Shown: in pieces, positions 10,882 to 19,204 of the stretch
How the letters are laid out: every line of letters starts with the position of its first letter
Position numbering within the stretch: position 1 is the first letter of the stretch
Origin: Oreohelix idahoensis
Taxonomy: Eukaryota; Mollusca; Gastropoda; Stylommatophora; Oreohelicidae
Assembly (NCBI GenBank): GCA_024509875.1
Contig: JAMPIV010018952.1
Span: 62,001-126,000 of the forward strand
Reading direction: 5' to 3'
Length of the DNA: 64,000 bases
Notes under the pieces: model-generated
Database searches by the model: none
What the model was told of the DNA's origin: nothing
Seen by the model: the letters and a program-made list of their open reading frames with translations, nothing else
Translations under genes and position numbers: made by a program

Positions 10882-11916
10882 TCAGATTCCATTATGATTC
10901 ACTATGAAACCTAAATATTTGATCTCCTTTTGTAGAAAGCTGCATTTACTCAATTTTAACTTCACTTTGTGTAAACGTAATCTGTCAAAGACAGTCTCTA
11001 CATGTTTAAGGTGATCCTCAATTGTTCCATTTGTGTGTATTAAGATATCGTCTATGTAAGCTGATGCAAATTTGTGTAACCCTTGTAAAACTTCATCCAT
11101 CAAACTCATGTATGTGGCTGGACTTTCTTTTAACCCAAAAGGCATCACATTCCATGAATAAGATCCCACATGAGTACAGAACGTGCTTTTCTGTTTTGCA
11201 TCCGCGGACATAGGGATTGCCCAGAATCCTGATCGAGTGTCTAATGAGGTGAACCAATTGGATTTCCCAAGAGTTGCCAAAATGTTGTCTATGCGAGGTA
11301 GAGGATATGATGTTGTTTTAGTAATTTTGTTCAATGCCCTATAGTCACAGCAAAATCGGTGACTTCCGTCTTTCTTGGTGACTATTACTATAGGGGATGA
11401 CCATGGTGAGCGGGATCTTTCAATAATACCAGCCGCTAACATTTCCTGGATAGCTTTCTCTACGATTTCTCTATTTTTTAGAGGAGTATGATATGGCCTC
11501 AGACTTATTGGTCCTTCCGATGTAGTATGTATTTCCATTGTGACGGTATTTGTTCTCTCCAACTCCATGTCAGAGATTGCAAATACATCTTTATGTTTCT
11601 TTATGAAATTCTCCAGTCTATTCTGAAATTCTTCACTAGTATGTAATTGTTCTAGTAAAACTTTCATCCTGTCTGAATTTTCATCATTGTTTTTTTTTTT
11701 TTTGAGATGACTGATTTGACTTCTCGTCATTTGGTTCCGACAAGCTGGTTTTGAGAGATAATATAATGATTTTTTATAAAATTTTCCACTTCTTTTATTC
11801 AGCCAAGCAGAAACTGACTCCACAGTATAATATCTGCTTTTAGAGGAGTAATATTTACTCTTCCTTCCATATGTTTCGTATAATGTCTCTATCTCTTTCA
11901 TCAAGGTATGGATCAA
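10882..11916 (-). pseudogene. Ty3 reverse transcriptase fragment
   Basis: 344 residues with the full order of RT fingers and palm motifs: IERSRSPWSSPIVIV, VTKKDGSHRFCCDYRALN, WFTSLDTRSGFWAIP, MPFGLKESPATY and the active site AYIDDILIH. The active site is intact. A TGA ends the frame after FIVNHNGI, and PDDDKI follows in the same frame, so this is a nonsense change inside pol. The N-terminal part, before the VTMEIHTTSEGPISLRPYHT pre-RT motif, has a poly-Lys run coded by a T tract at 11691-11703. Confidence 0.9.
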
Positions 11917-12790
11917 AATTTGTGTATTTCTTTCTGGTGTCTGTTTCTGAAATCTTATTCGAAATACATTTTCTGTGATACTCTCTTCTCAGGGACTGGA
12001 GGGAGGAAATGGGATAGGGACGCTTCGTATTCCCCGAAGGAAATGTGTTTGGAAAGGTTTTGGATGACGTTTGAGTAGAGAGGTTCACATTACCGTCCTT
12101 GTAACTTGATAGTTTGTGGGAGATCTCATCCTTTGGTATTTGAACTTGTCCTACAATCTTTCCTCTTGGGATAGTAAGAGTGGTTCCTGAAGAGTTAACA
12201 ATCATTATTGGAAAGTCTCTGTTCTTACTCACTATTAAAATGTCATCTTGTATTTCCACATGTGGATCATCCATTTCTTCATTTTCCATCTGAGATACAT
12301 AGATTGTCTGTCCTATATTTACATAAGGTGAGTTTTTTATTCGAGCCTTTGTTACAGTGATAGAACTCGGCTTCAAAGTTACTGGAGCGGTAGTTTTTAT
12401 CAACGTAGCGATATGTATGTCATCTTGTAGAGGTATATAGCTGCCATTTATTCTGAGCTGTTTCAAATCAAAGTATATCCTGGCATTATTTTTTCTAATG
12501 AAGTCTCTTCCGATTATAAAATTTCTAGACAGTCCTCTCATTATAAATGAGTGTTCTAGCATTTCTTCTCACATCTTGAAATGTATGTAGGCAGTTCCTA
12601 ATGCTTTCAGATCTTGTCCCGTTACTGATTTCATTCTTACTGTATGTCTTGAGAACTTCGTCATGTGTTTTATCTGATGGTACAACTTCTCTCTAATCAG
12701 ACTAACTGTCGCGCCAGTGTCTATGAGAGCTCTGAAGTTTTGTTTTCCTATTTTTAAGATGCAAGAACAAGGGTCTGGGATAATATTTAT
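11855..12790 (-). pseudogene. Ty3 aspartic protease and pol linker
   Basis: The retroviral-type protease is read on the minus strand from about 12790. The active-site motif ALIDTGATVSLI is at about 12710-12745. A TGA at about 12565 breaks the frame after AYIHFKM. The open part 12562-11855 then carries FIIGRDFIRKNN, the second protease strand motif. The rest links to RT, and overlap with the next frame near 11900 implies a frameshift. Confidence 0.82.
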
Positions 12791-12867
12791 GTAGGCTTGA
12801 TCTTCTTTTGGTGTCGCTGGTTTATTAGATAGAGATTGATTCTGCAGACCATCACATCCAATCTCTG

Positions 12868-14071
12868 TTAATGTGAGGTCCTTCCGTTTCCCATTCTCCT
12901 TGAGGTTGGTTGGGAGTCATTTCTGTTTTGAGGATGTCTTCTAATATTATTTGTCTGATAGTGATTTTGATACTGATAATTTCTATGATTTATTTCTGGT
13001 CTTGAATTGTTGTCCCCAAAATGATTTCTGGGCTGTGAATTTCTGTAATTCCCTGCTACATGTCCTTGTCCTGCACAATTAAAACAGATGGTGGTTGGTT
13101 GTTGGGGTTCTACATTGTGTATTCTGTAGTCTCTTCTGTGGTTACTCTGTAGTGCTGGACTTCTCTGATTCTGGTATGAGTTATTGAATCTCTCTGATCT
13201 TCTGTGATGTTCTTGATTTCTGTCCCATCGATGTCTCGAATGATCAATTTCCATAGGTTGGTGCATTTGTTGATCATGTTGGGTATGTTGGTATTCATAC
13301 TCTGGTAGCGGACACCTTCCAATCCGTTGTTGGAATCTTTTTTTCACATTCTCCTCATAAACAGCTAATTGTATTGAGGTAGTTATTGACTGAGGATCTT
13401 TTCTGAGTAGATGGATTTTCAGTGAATCAGAATACAGTCCGTCTACAAAAATTCCGACTAGCTGTTTTTCCAGATCAGTTGTTAGAATGTTACCTCCAAC
13501 AAAAGCATCTTCGGCGAGGATTTAATAGCCTATCTCCGTATTTTTGAACACTTTCCTGTCGATCTTGCTTTATTCTTCTTAACATCGTCCACGCGTGCTC
13601 AGCGTCGTCGGTAATCTCTGAGTATCTTTATACCAATATTTTCTTGAGTTCTTCAAAGGTCTCCATCAGAAATGCCTTTGCCCTCCTTCAGACAAAATCT
13701 GTGACCAGTCCCTCTGATGACAAAAAAATTATTTTCTTCTTGTCAATGTCTGAAGTTGCATCTATCAAGTAGGCGAATTTATCTACGTGAACCATCCATT
13801 GTCGAAATCTTTTCGAATCCCCATTGAACGGTGTGACAAAGTTTTTTATATTGTTAAATTTCGCATGTTGGTCAACACGTTGAAGAGTGTCAGTCATGTT
13901 ACGTAATGCCATTAGGTTTGCTTCATTTGGATCCACTGGAAGTGGTATTTGATGCGCATTCATTTCTGGTTGATTTTGCTGTAGGTTCTGCATCATTAAT
14001 GGCTGTTGTTGGTTATGCTGCATTTGCAAAACTTCCATGTAATTATCTACGTGTGGGTTCGGTTGCATCAT
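12868..14071 (-). pseudogene. Ty3 gag with altered zinc knuckle
   Basis: The gag frame starts at 14071, 40 bases past the 5' LTR, with a Gln/Asn-rich N-terminus. It is broken at 13688 and resumes at about 13347. The C-terminal part has one CCHC zinc knuckle, CFNCAGQGHVAGNY, in which the last Cys is Tyr, so it should not bind zinc normally. The protein is otherwise Gln/His/Arg-rich, as nucleocapsids are. Confidence 0.78.
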
Positions 14072-14094
14072 TTTCTAACAGTCCACCGAATCCT

Positions 14095-14110
14095 GGTTGT
14101 CACGGCTCCA
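14095..14110 (-). promoter_or_regulatory. Ty3 primer-binding site, tRNA-His-like
   Basis: One base inside the 5' LTR the element strand reads TGGAGCCGTGAC. The first 12 bases of a site complementary to animal tRNA-His would be TGGTGCCGTGAC, so 11 of 12 agree and only the discriminator position differs. The tRNA assignment is from recalled tRNA-His acceptor sequence and is an inference. Confidence 0.5.
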
Positions 14111-14111
14111 G

Positions 14112-15180
14112 TGTACCCTCTTACGTATGTACCCGTTTTACATACTGGGTAAAGTTTATTTTATATTTTTATCTTTTCTCTTTTTATATATATTTCTGAA
14201 GAGTCATAATCGAGAATACTGGTTTGGTTCACCAGAGGTATAAATTCTCTTCGATAATTTACGGGACCCAGGTTTTTATTGATTCAGTTTCCTTGGACTT
14301 TGAGTGGCATATAATGTAGTACTATCCATTACAAATGATCCAACTGAATGCAGAACTTTTAATAAAATTCAACGATCCAATGATGTCCGTAATAAACCAT
14401 TGCAGAAATTCCAATGTAAATTTTTATTTTACAAGTCTTCAATTTACACAGTTGTTTTCATCAAATATTTGTAATGTCGGTTGCAAATTAAAATGTCCTA
14501 CTATATTATATTACGTTGGAAACTGGTACCAAAGAGTATTTGGTACCGGTATTATTGCAGTTTCATATGTATCTGTTTATGTAGTGCAAAGTGTCATCGT
14601 CAAAACCAACTAAGAAGCTGGTGTGGTGCCGATGGGAGAATGGAAGACAATTAGGGAGCTAATCTCCAAAATAAAATGTTCAACCCTAAATCTAACAATG
14701 TTCGGCCTTAAACACAAATGACTTTTTTTGTCATTGTCGTATATATCAAATCTAACGAGTCCATCCCATTTCTGTATCAATCAAGATACAATATCAAATG
14801 TCAGGGGGCAAGCCAGCTTGAGTCTAAGTCAAATTCAACAACGGTCTGTCTTAAAAACACAACCATCCTGTTGCAAGGTCAGTTAGCTAAAGACTGCTAA
14901 ACATTAGTCTTCATATAGGATGTCTTATAGTCCAATGAATCTATTGGCTAAGACCACTGCTTACAATCATTTGTGCACCATTTATGTATATGTCATCATT
15001 ACTACACTAGTTAAGTTTACATCATTATGTCGTCATTTCCTATAACTGTCTTTGGTGTCTATGTTAAGTTTCTTTTGTTTTATAGATTAATTATGAATTA
15101 CGTCATCAGTCTCCGTTGTCTCTCATGTTAGGTGGAATTGAGGGTATCTGTTATATAATGTCGTCATCAGTCCGTTCACA
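14112..15180 (-). repeat. Ty3 element 5' LTR (right copy)
   Basis: 1,069-base LTR. The outer end TTCACA touches the duplicated GGTG at 15181. The inner end TGTACCC adjoins the primer-binding site. It carries the 16 bases missing from the left LTR. An open frame at 14335-14613 is also present in the left LTR, but reads as chance. Confidence 0.88.
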
Positions 15181-15427
15181 GGTGTCCTCTCGCCATCCAG
15201 GCAGATAATCGCTGATTTTGGAGGTACCCATTAGAGCTGGGTCGGCTTCAGGTTATTCCAGTCCCTGGTCGACTACACTCTTTCAGATGTCCTCGCCAGG
15301 GCTCGAATTATTCCAGTCCAAGTCCCGGTCGACAACACTCCTTCAAATTATTCTCGCCAGGGCTCGAACCTGGATCACCCGATCGCCAGCGCAGTGTGGT
15401 AACCATTGCACCAGCGCGGCTACCTGA
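15181..15427 (-). mobile_element. tRNA-SINE family D, 5' part (split by the Ty3 element)
   Basis: Continuation of the SINE begun at 6181-6311. It contains an extra tandem copy of the block with CCAGTC..TGGTCGAC..CCTCGCCAGGGCTCGAA, and ends in the tRNA-like head (B-box complement near 15365, A-box complement near 15405). Confidence 0.8.
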
Positions 15428-15689
15428 TTATAATAATGAATCTAATTATATCAAAGTAGTTTTCAGACTCTAATTTGAACATTTGCTTTCTGACTTAGAC
15501 AATTGCATTTTTAAAAATGAAACTGCGCTCTTCTTAACAAACAAAAACTTGCTTATTTATTTGTCAATCAACTTTAGATTCAGCACACACAGTTTTAATT
15601 GTTATGAAACTTTTGTTGAATCAAATTTCTTATATCAATATATTCATGTATTGCAAACAGTATTGTATTGCAAAAATCATTGTAAAAAG

Positions 15690-15899
15690 CATCCATTTCG
15701 AGCGCTGGTCTCTCACGGCAAAGGTGCTGGGTTCGATTCACGGTATTAAAATGCTCCAGTCTATCCACCTGTAAATGGCTACCTGAATTTGCTCTTGAGG
15801 TAGGAAAAGTAAAGGCAGAATGGAAGGGACCTAGTCACCCCCACCTCTCAATGCTGGCCCTCGTATAGTAAAGTCTCTAACACTTCACTCCCCTACGGC
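15690..15899 (+). mobile_element. tRNA-like SINE (family F), interrupted
   Basis: GGTTCGATTCA near 15730 is a good Pol III B box; the A box is weak. The body continues to TACGGCAGTATCTGATAT. A SINE A copy then interrupts it with a 12-base duplication, and GGGACTACC at 16262 continues the body. Confidence 0.55.
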
Positions 15900-15911
15900 A
15901 GTATCTGATAT

Positions 15912-16249
15912 CTTCTTCTTCTTCCATCCTTAGCCATCAACCGGCAAAGCAGTATGTGGCCAGTACGCCTAGTGGCGTCTTAGGGCAACAACAAATTGAT
16001 CAATCTATCGCTGTTTCCACCACGCCTAGTGGCGTCTTTGTGGAACAAAAACAGACCAAACAATCTATCATTGTTTCCGTAATCAGATTGGTTGGCAAGC
16101 AGGTGATCAGCCCACTGTGCGAAGTTTTTATGGGATGGGGTAAACAGCCCCATGCCCATACCCTCCTTAGTCGCCTTTTACGACATGCGTGGTAGGGTGC
16201 AGTGTTACTATTCTTTGCTCCCCTTTCGGGCCCCGGTAACACACGGGTG
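15912..16249 (-). mobile_element. SINE family A with LINE-1-type tail
   Basis: 338-base SINE flanked by a perfect 12-base duplication AGTATCTGATAT (15900-15911 and 16250-16261). On its own strand it starts near CCGTGTGTTACCGGGGCCCG and ends in GCTAAGGATGG plus (GAA)n. Its last 90 or so bases match the 3' end of the family 1 RTE LINE (TTTGTTGTTGCCCTA, CGCCACTAGGCGT, TAAGGAT). The CGCCACTAGGCGT block occurs twice. A nearly identical copy is at 22004-22345, and a shorter one at 52396-52602. No protein is encoded. Confidence 0.88.
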
Positions 16250-16289
16250 AGTATCTGATATGGGACTACCTTAACCTTTTATTTAGTAT

Positions 16290-16445
16290 TGTAAAATCCT
16301 GTATACCACACATTGGGATTCTTGCTGGTGCTACGGCGTTTAGCAACTGTGCCGAGATCCTTGTGTGATGTAAGGGAGGCAATCAGAGCATTGATGGAGT
16401 TGTCTGTGTGCAGTGAAGATAGTCCTTAAAAACCAAACCAAAATT
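16290..16445 (+). mobile_element. SINE family C, 3' part
   Basis: Matches the last 150 bases of the complete family C SINE at 63131-63595 (CACACATTGGGATTC, GGTGCTACGG, GATCCTTGTGTGATGTAAGG, CTTAAAAACCAAACC). The head is missing. Confidence 0.78.
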
Positions 16446-16479
16446 TGGCAACATTTTTTACAACGTTTAGACACCAAAT

Positions 16480-16612
16480 TCAACCAGTGCGCAACAGGAA
16501 CAATTAGCATTTATACCCTTCAACATTTGCTGAGGGAGACTGAGCACCTATGGGTTTGCCCAGAGTGCACTGACGTTGTTTCAGATCAACAATAACCAAA
16601 TTCAAAACCCTG
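16480..16612 (+). repeat. LINE-like family 5 fragment
   Basis: Encodes CATGTISIYTLQHLLRETEH and LWVCPECTDV. Related copies lie at 57665-57950 and 58345-58535 on the minus strand, where the upstream part is RLLEFGIKHKASRDGHM. The Cys pair and its position at a 3' coding end suggest the C-terminus of a retroelement protein. I do not recognise the family. Confidence 0.5.
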
Positions 16613-17380
16613 TAGCTCTTGACCCACTATTGTTATAAATAAATCTGATGTAATAAACACTTTTCAAATATCCTAATGTCATATTCAAATTTATTGTTCA
16701 TTACTCAACTTAAAAAAACAAGTCTTAGCTAATTTGAAACATAATAGTTGAAATCCAGTAAGTCTGCTGTTTTCATGACAACCAATAGCGTGGAACCATC
16801 AAACTTTTTGTTATTTTCTTATTTTTTTTATCCTTAGCCACCGACTGTCAAATCAGTCAGTGGCCATGACGCCTGGTGGCATCTTGTAAGGCGGGCGTCT
16901 TGTTATATTATTGTTGTAGGTTAAGCCTGTGTAGTTGAAATTCTGAAATTATTTATGAAAACTGTGTTCCACTGCAGCCCCTGTCCATAATGCATTGTAT
17001 TTTATTTTTGTTTGATTATTAACATTTGTTAATTCTTTCTATTTTGATGGTTATCATTAGTGATTGTTCACTTTGTTTTATATAATATATGACGAAGATG
17101 GATATCCATCTGTTGTGTTACTGTACCATTGTAAACATGCTTATTATGCCATTGTGTTTAAAAGTTAACATAGCTTTACTGTTTGTTGATTATTTTTTCC
17201 TCAGAAATCTCTGCATATCCTACTAGAGTGTAAATTGTGACACTTGCAACAAATTTGTTAATAATAAAATATTTTTTGAAGATAATAAAATTTTGTTCTG
17301 TGCATATTTTATGGCAGTCATTGGTTTAGTAATTCGTCTTTCAGTGTGCCGGTTTACAGCTATTATATTGATCTATTTCG
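16613..17380. other. AT-rich spacer with short repeat scraps
   Basis: No gene seen. 16825-16905 (minus) is a scrap of the LINE-1/SINE A tail (ATCCTTAGCCACCGACTG, GACGCCTGGTGGCATCTTGT). 16927-16980 recurs nearly unchanged at 19598-19651. Confidence 0.5.
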
Positions 17381-17386
17381 CTATGC

Positions 17387-17780
17387 ATGTCAGCAGAATG
17401 GGAGAAGATCGGCTACCATGACAAGCATGGGAACCTAAGAGCTAGGGATCCAGGACAACCCAGAGTCCGCTGGGAGGACAACATTAGACAATCTTTGAAG
17501 GACCAAGGACTAGAATGGAACCAGGCCGAGAAGAAGACAGCCGATAGGATAGTATCGCGCTCTCTACACCTCACGGTAGAAGGGGAACGACTAAGTAAGT
17601 AATTATTACGCTATGTAGTTCCCGGGGGTGGGTCTCCGAAAGAGACCAAGTAAGAATAGGACTACTCCACCCTCGGGCATGTCATACAAGTCACCCTCGG
17701 GCGTGTCATACAAGTCACCCTCGGGCATGTCATACAAGGTGACTAATATGAGTTTGTGCATGGGGCTAGCAATCACTTAC
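17387..17780 (+). mobile_element. LINE family 2 3' end
   Basis: The last 71 codons of an RT frame ([32 protein letters not shown]), then the family 2 3'-UTR repeat. Within the UTR a 24-base unit containing CCTCGGGCATGTCATACAAG is repeated three times (17667-17738). The minus-strand copy at 40210-40937 shows the upstream coding part. Confidence 0.75.
17667..17738. repeat. Tandem repeat, 3 x 24 bp
   Basis: Three head-to-tail copies of a 24-base unit ending in GTCATACAAG, differing at one or two bases. Other copies of this LINE UTR have a single unit, so the expansion is local. Confidence 0.88.
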
Positions 17781-17868
17781 TTAATCATCCCTCTTCTACT
17801 GTGAGGTGAAGCGGTTTGGAGGAGGGAGCGCTATACTATCTGATTGGCTGTCTTACTTCGGGCCTGGT

Positions 17869-18172
17869 TCTTCTTCTTCCTCGTTCGTCCTGAAAAGGAC
17901 GTTGGTTGCGTTGTGTCCATTTACAGCAAAGCTGTGATTTTTGCGCCTTTCGGCCGACACATCCGACTTCAGCACGGCATTTTTTGGGACCGAGTTTGCC
18001 TTCCCACTTCGATCCATACTCTCTCAGCCAGACTGCAGTGGTGCAGCCTGTTTCCAGGACCACCACTTGGAGGTGAAGTAGGGTCTTGGTCAGCTCTGGT
18101 TTGCTGACGCAAGCAGTCAAGCTATGAGTTGCTGACTGCATTCATCTCTGTAGCTGCGTCTTTGGTCCCTGG
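17869..18172 (-). mobile_element. SINE family B, full copy
   Basis: About 300 bases on the minus strand ending in ACGAGGAAGAAGAAGAA. It matches the + copies at 20679-20985 and 42099-42247. Shared landmarks are GGCAAACCCGGTCCC, GAAGTCGGATGTG, CGAAAGGCGCAAA, GACACAACGCAACC and GTCCTTTTCAGG. A CTGGTTC duplication probably flanks it. It has no coding capacity. Confidence 0.8.
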
Positions 18173-18228
18173 GTCTGGTTCCAATCTAGTCCTCGGTCCT
18201 TCAGAGATTGCCTAATGTTGTCCTCCCA

Positions 18229-18905
18229 GAATCTATACCTAAACACCAAGAAGACCAAAGTATTGACCACAGACAAAGTAAAGATCAAACCAGAAACTGA
18301 AACTGATAATGAAGAACTGGAAGGTGTTAATGAATTTGAATACTTAGGATCAATCATCAACAGCTCTGGCGACTGTGTAGTAAAAATTACAAGAAGACTT
18401 ACAATTGCCTCACATAAACTAATACAGATGAAAAACCTATGGCAAGGATACAAAGTTACAACTGATCAGAGCATGTATATTCCCAGTAGCAACATATGGC
18501 TGCAAGACACGGACTCTCAATACAACAGTTACAAAAAAGATTACATCATTCAAAATAAAATGCCACAGAAGGATATTGAGAATACCCTGGACAGAAAAAA
18601 AGACCAACAGAGAACTACTGCACTCACTAAATGTAGAGGAAAATTGGCTCCTAAATACCATCGCAATAAGGAAGCTGAAATTTTGTGGTCAAATAAAAAG
18701 ACATAATAGTCTGGAAAAATTAGTAATAGAAGGCATGGTCCCTGGAAAAAAGGGGAAGGGGACGACCTAGACGATGGTGGATCCAGGACATCACAGAGAG
18801 TCTGAACATGTCTTTGGATGATGCAGGTCAACTTGCCCAAAATCGTGATGCATTCAGAGCAGCTTTAATGGAGACAACGTTCTGGAAAGAATACGTCACA
18901 TGATG
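18229..18905 (+). pseudogene. LINE family 6 RT C-terminal fragment
   Basis: 5'-truncated RT end. It reads LNTKKTKVLT, then EFEYLGSIINSSGDC and RRLTIASHKLIQMKNLW (thumb region). After frameshifts come KRHNSLEKLVIEGMVPGKKG and the C-terminal tail ending WKEY near 18895. It ends in a short (ATG)n. It lies inside a minus-strand LINE family 2 copy. Confidence 0.72.
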
Positions 18906-19008
18906 ATGATGTACTCCCAGCAGACTCCGGGTCGTCCTGAAGGTCTGGCTCATAGTTTCCCATACGTGGCAATCACACCATGTAAAACCAATAGCCACAG
19001 AAACCATC

Positions 19009-19190
19009 GCTGCTAGAACATGAGGAATGATTGGTTCAGGCTTCCTGCTAGAACATGTGAATGATTGGTTCAGGCTTCCTGCTAGAACATGTGAATGATT
19101 GGTTCAGGCTTCCTGCTAGAACATGTGAATGATTGGTTCAGGCTTCCTGCTAGAACATGTGAATGATTGGTTGAGGCTGCCTGCTAGGGG
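19009..19190. repeat. Minisatellite, about 5 x 34 bp
   Basis: Head-to-tail copies of a unit containing GCTAGAACATGTGAATGATT and GGTTCAGGCTTCCT. The middle copies are identical and the first and last are diverged (GAGGAATG at the left, GAGGCTGCC at the right). It lies in LINE family 2 UTR-type sequence. Confidence 0.88.
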
Positions 19191-19204
19191 ACCAGCTTAT
19201 ATCT

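Larger units (their letters stand above)
6312..15180 (-). mobile_element. Decayed Ty3/gypsy LTR retrotransposon
   Basis: 8.9-kb element on the minus strand, flanked by a 4-bp duplication GGTG (6308-6311 and 15181-15184). The LTRs begin TG and end CA. Order on the minus strand: 5' LTR, primer-binding site, gag with a zinc knuckle, protease, RT, RNase H, integrase, 3' LTR, which is the standard Ty3 order. Gag and pol are broken by several stops and frameshifts, among them stops at about 13688, 12565, 10880 and 9555. By eye the two LTRs differ by roughly 3% in a 170-base sample, so it is clearly older than the element at 30759-36221. There is no env-like frame. Confidence 0.92.
17781..18965 (-). 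mobile_element. LINE family 2 3' end, split by a SINE B and a LINE 6
   Basis: Minus-strand copy in three pieces. 17781-17868 (TCTTCTACTGTGAGGTGAAG) is followed by SINE B. 18173-18228 ends in TTGTCCTCCCAG, and LINE family 6 follows. 18910-18965 (CTCCCAGCAGACTCCGGGTC) completes it. The intact arrangement at 40480-40640 confirms that the three pieces were contiguous. CTCCCAG is duplicated around the LINE 6. Confidence 0.7.

Noticed and set aside
8133..14071. An envelope gene making the Ty3 element an errantivirus
   Set aside because: After integrase there is only a Ser-rich tail and about 480 noncoding bases; no signal peptide or membrane segment.
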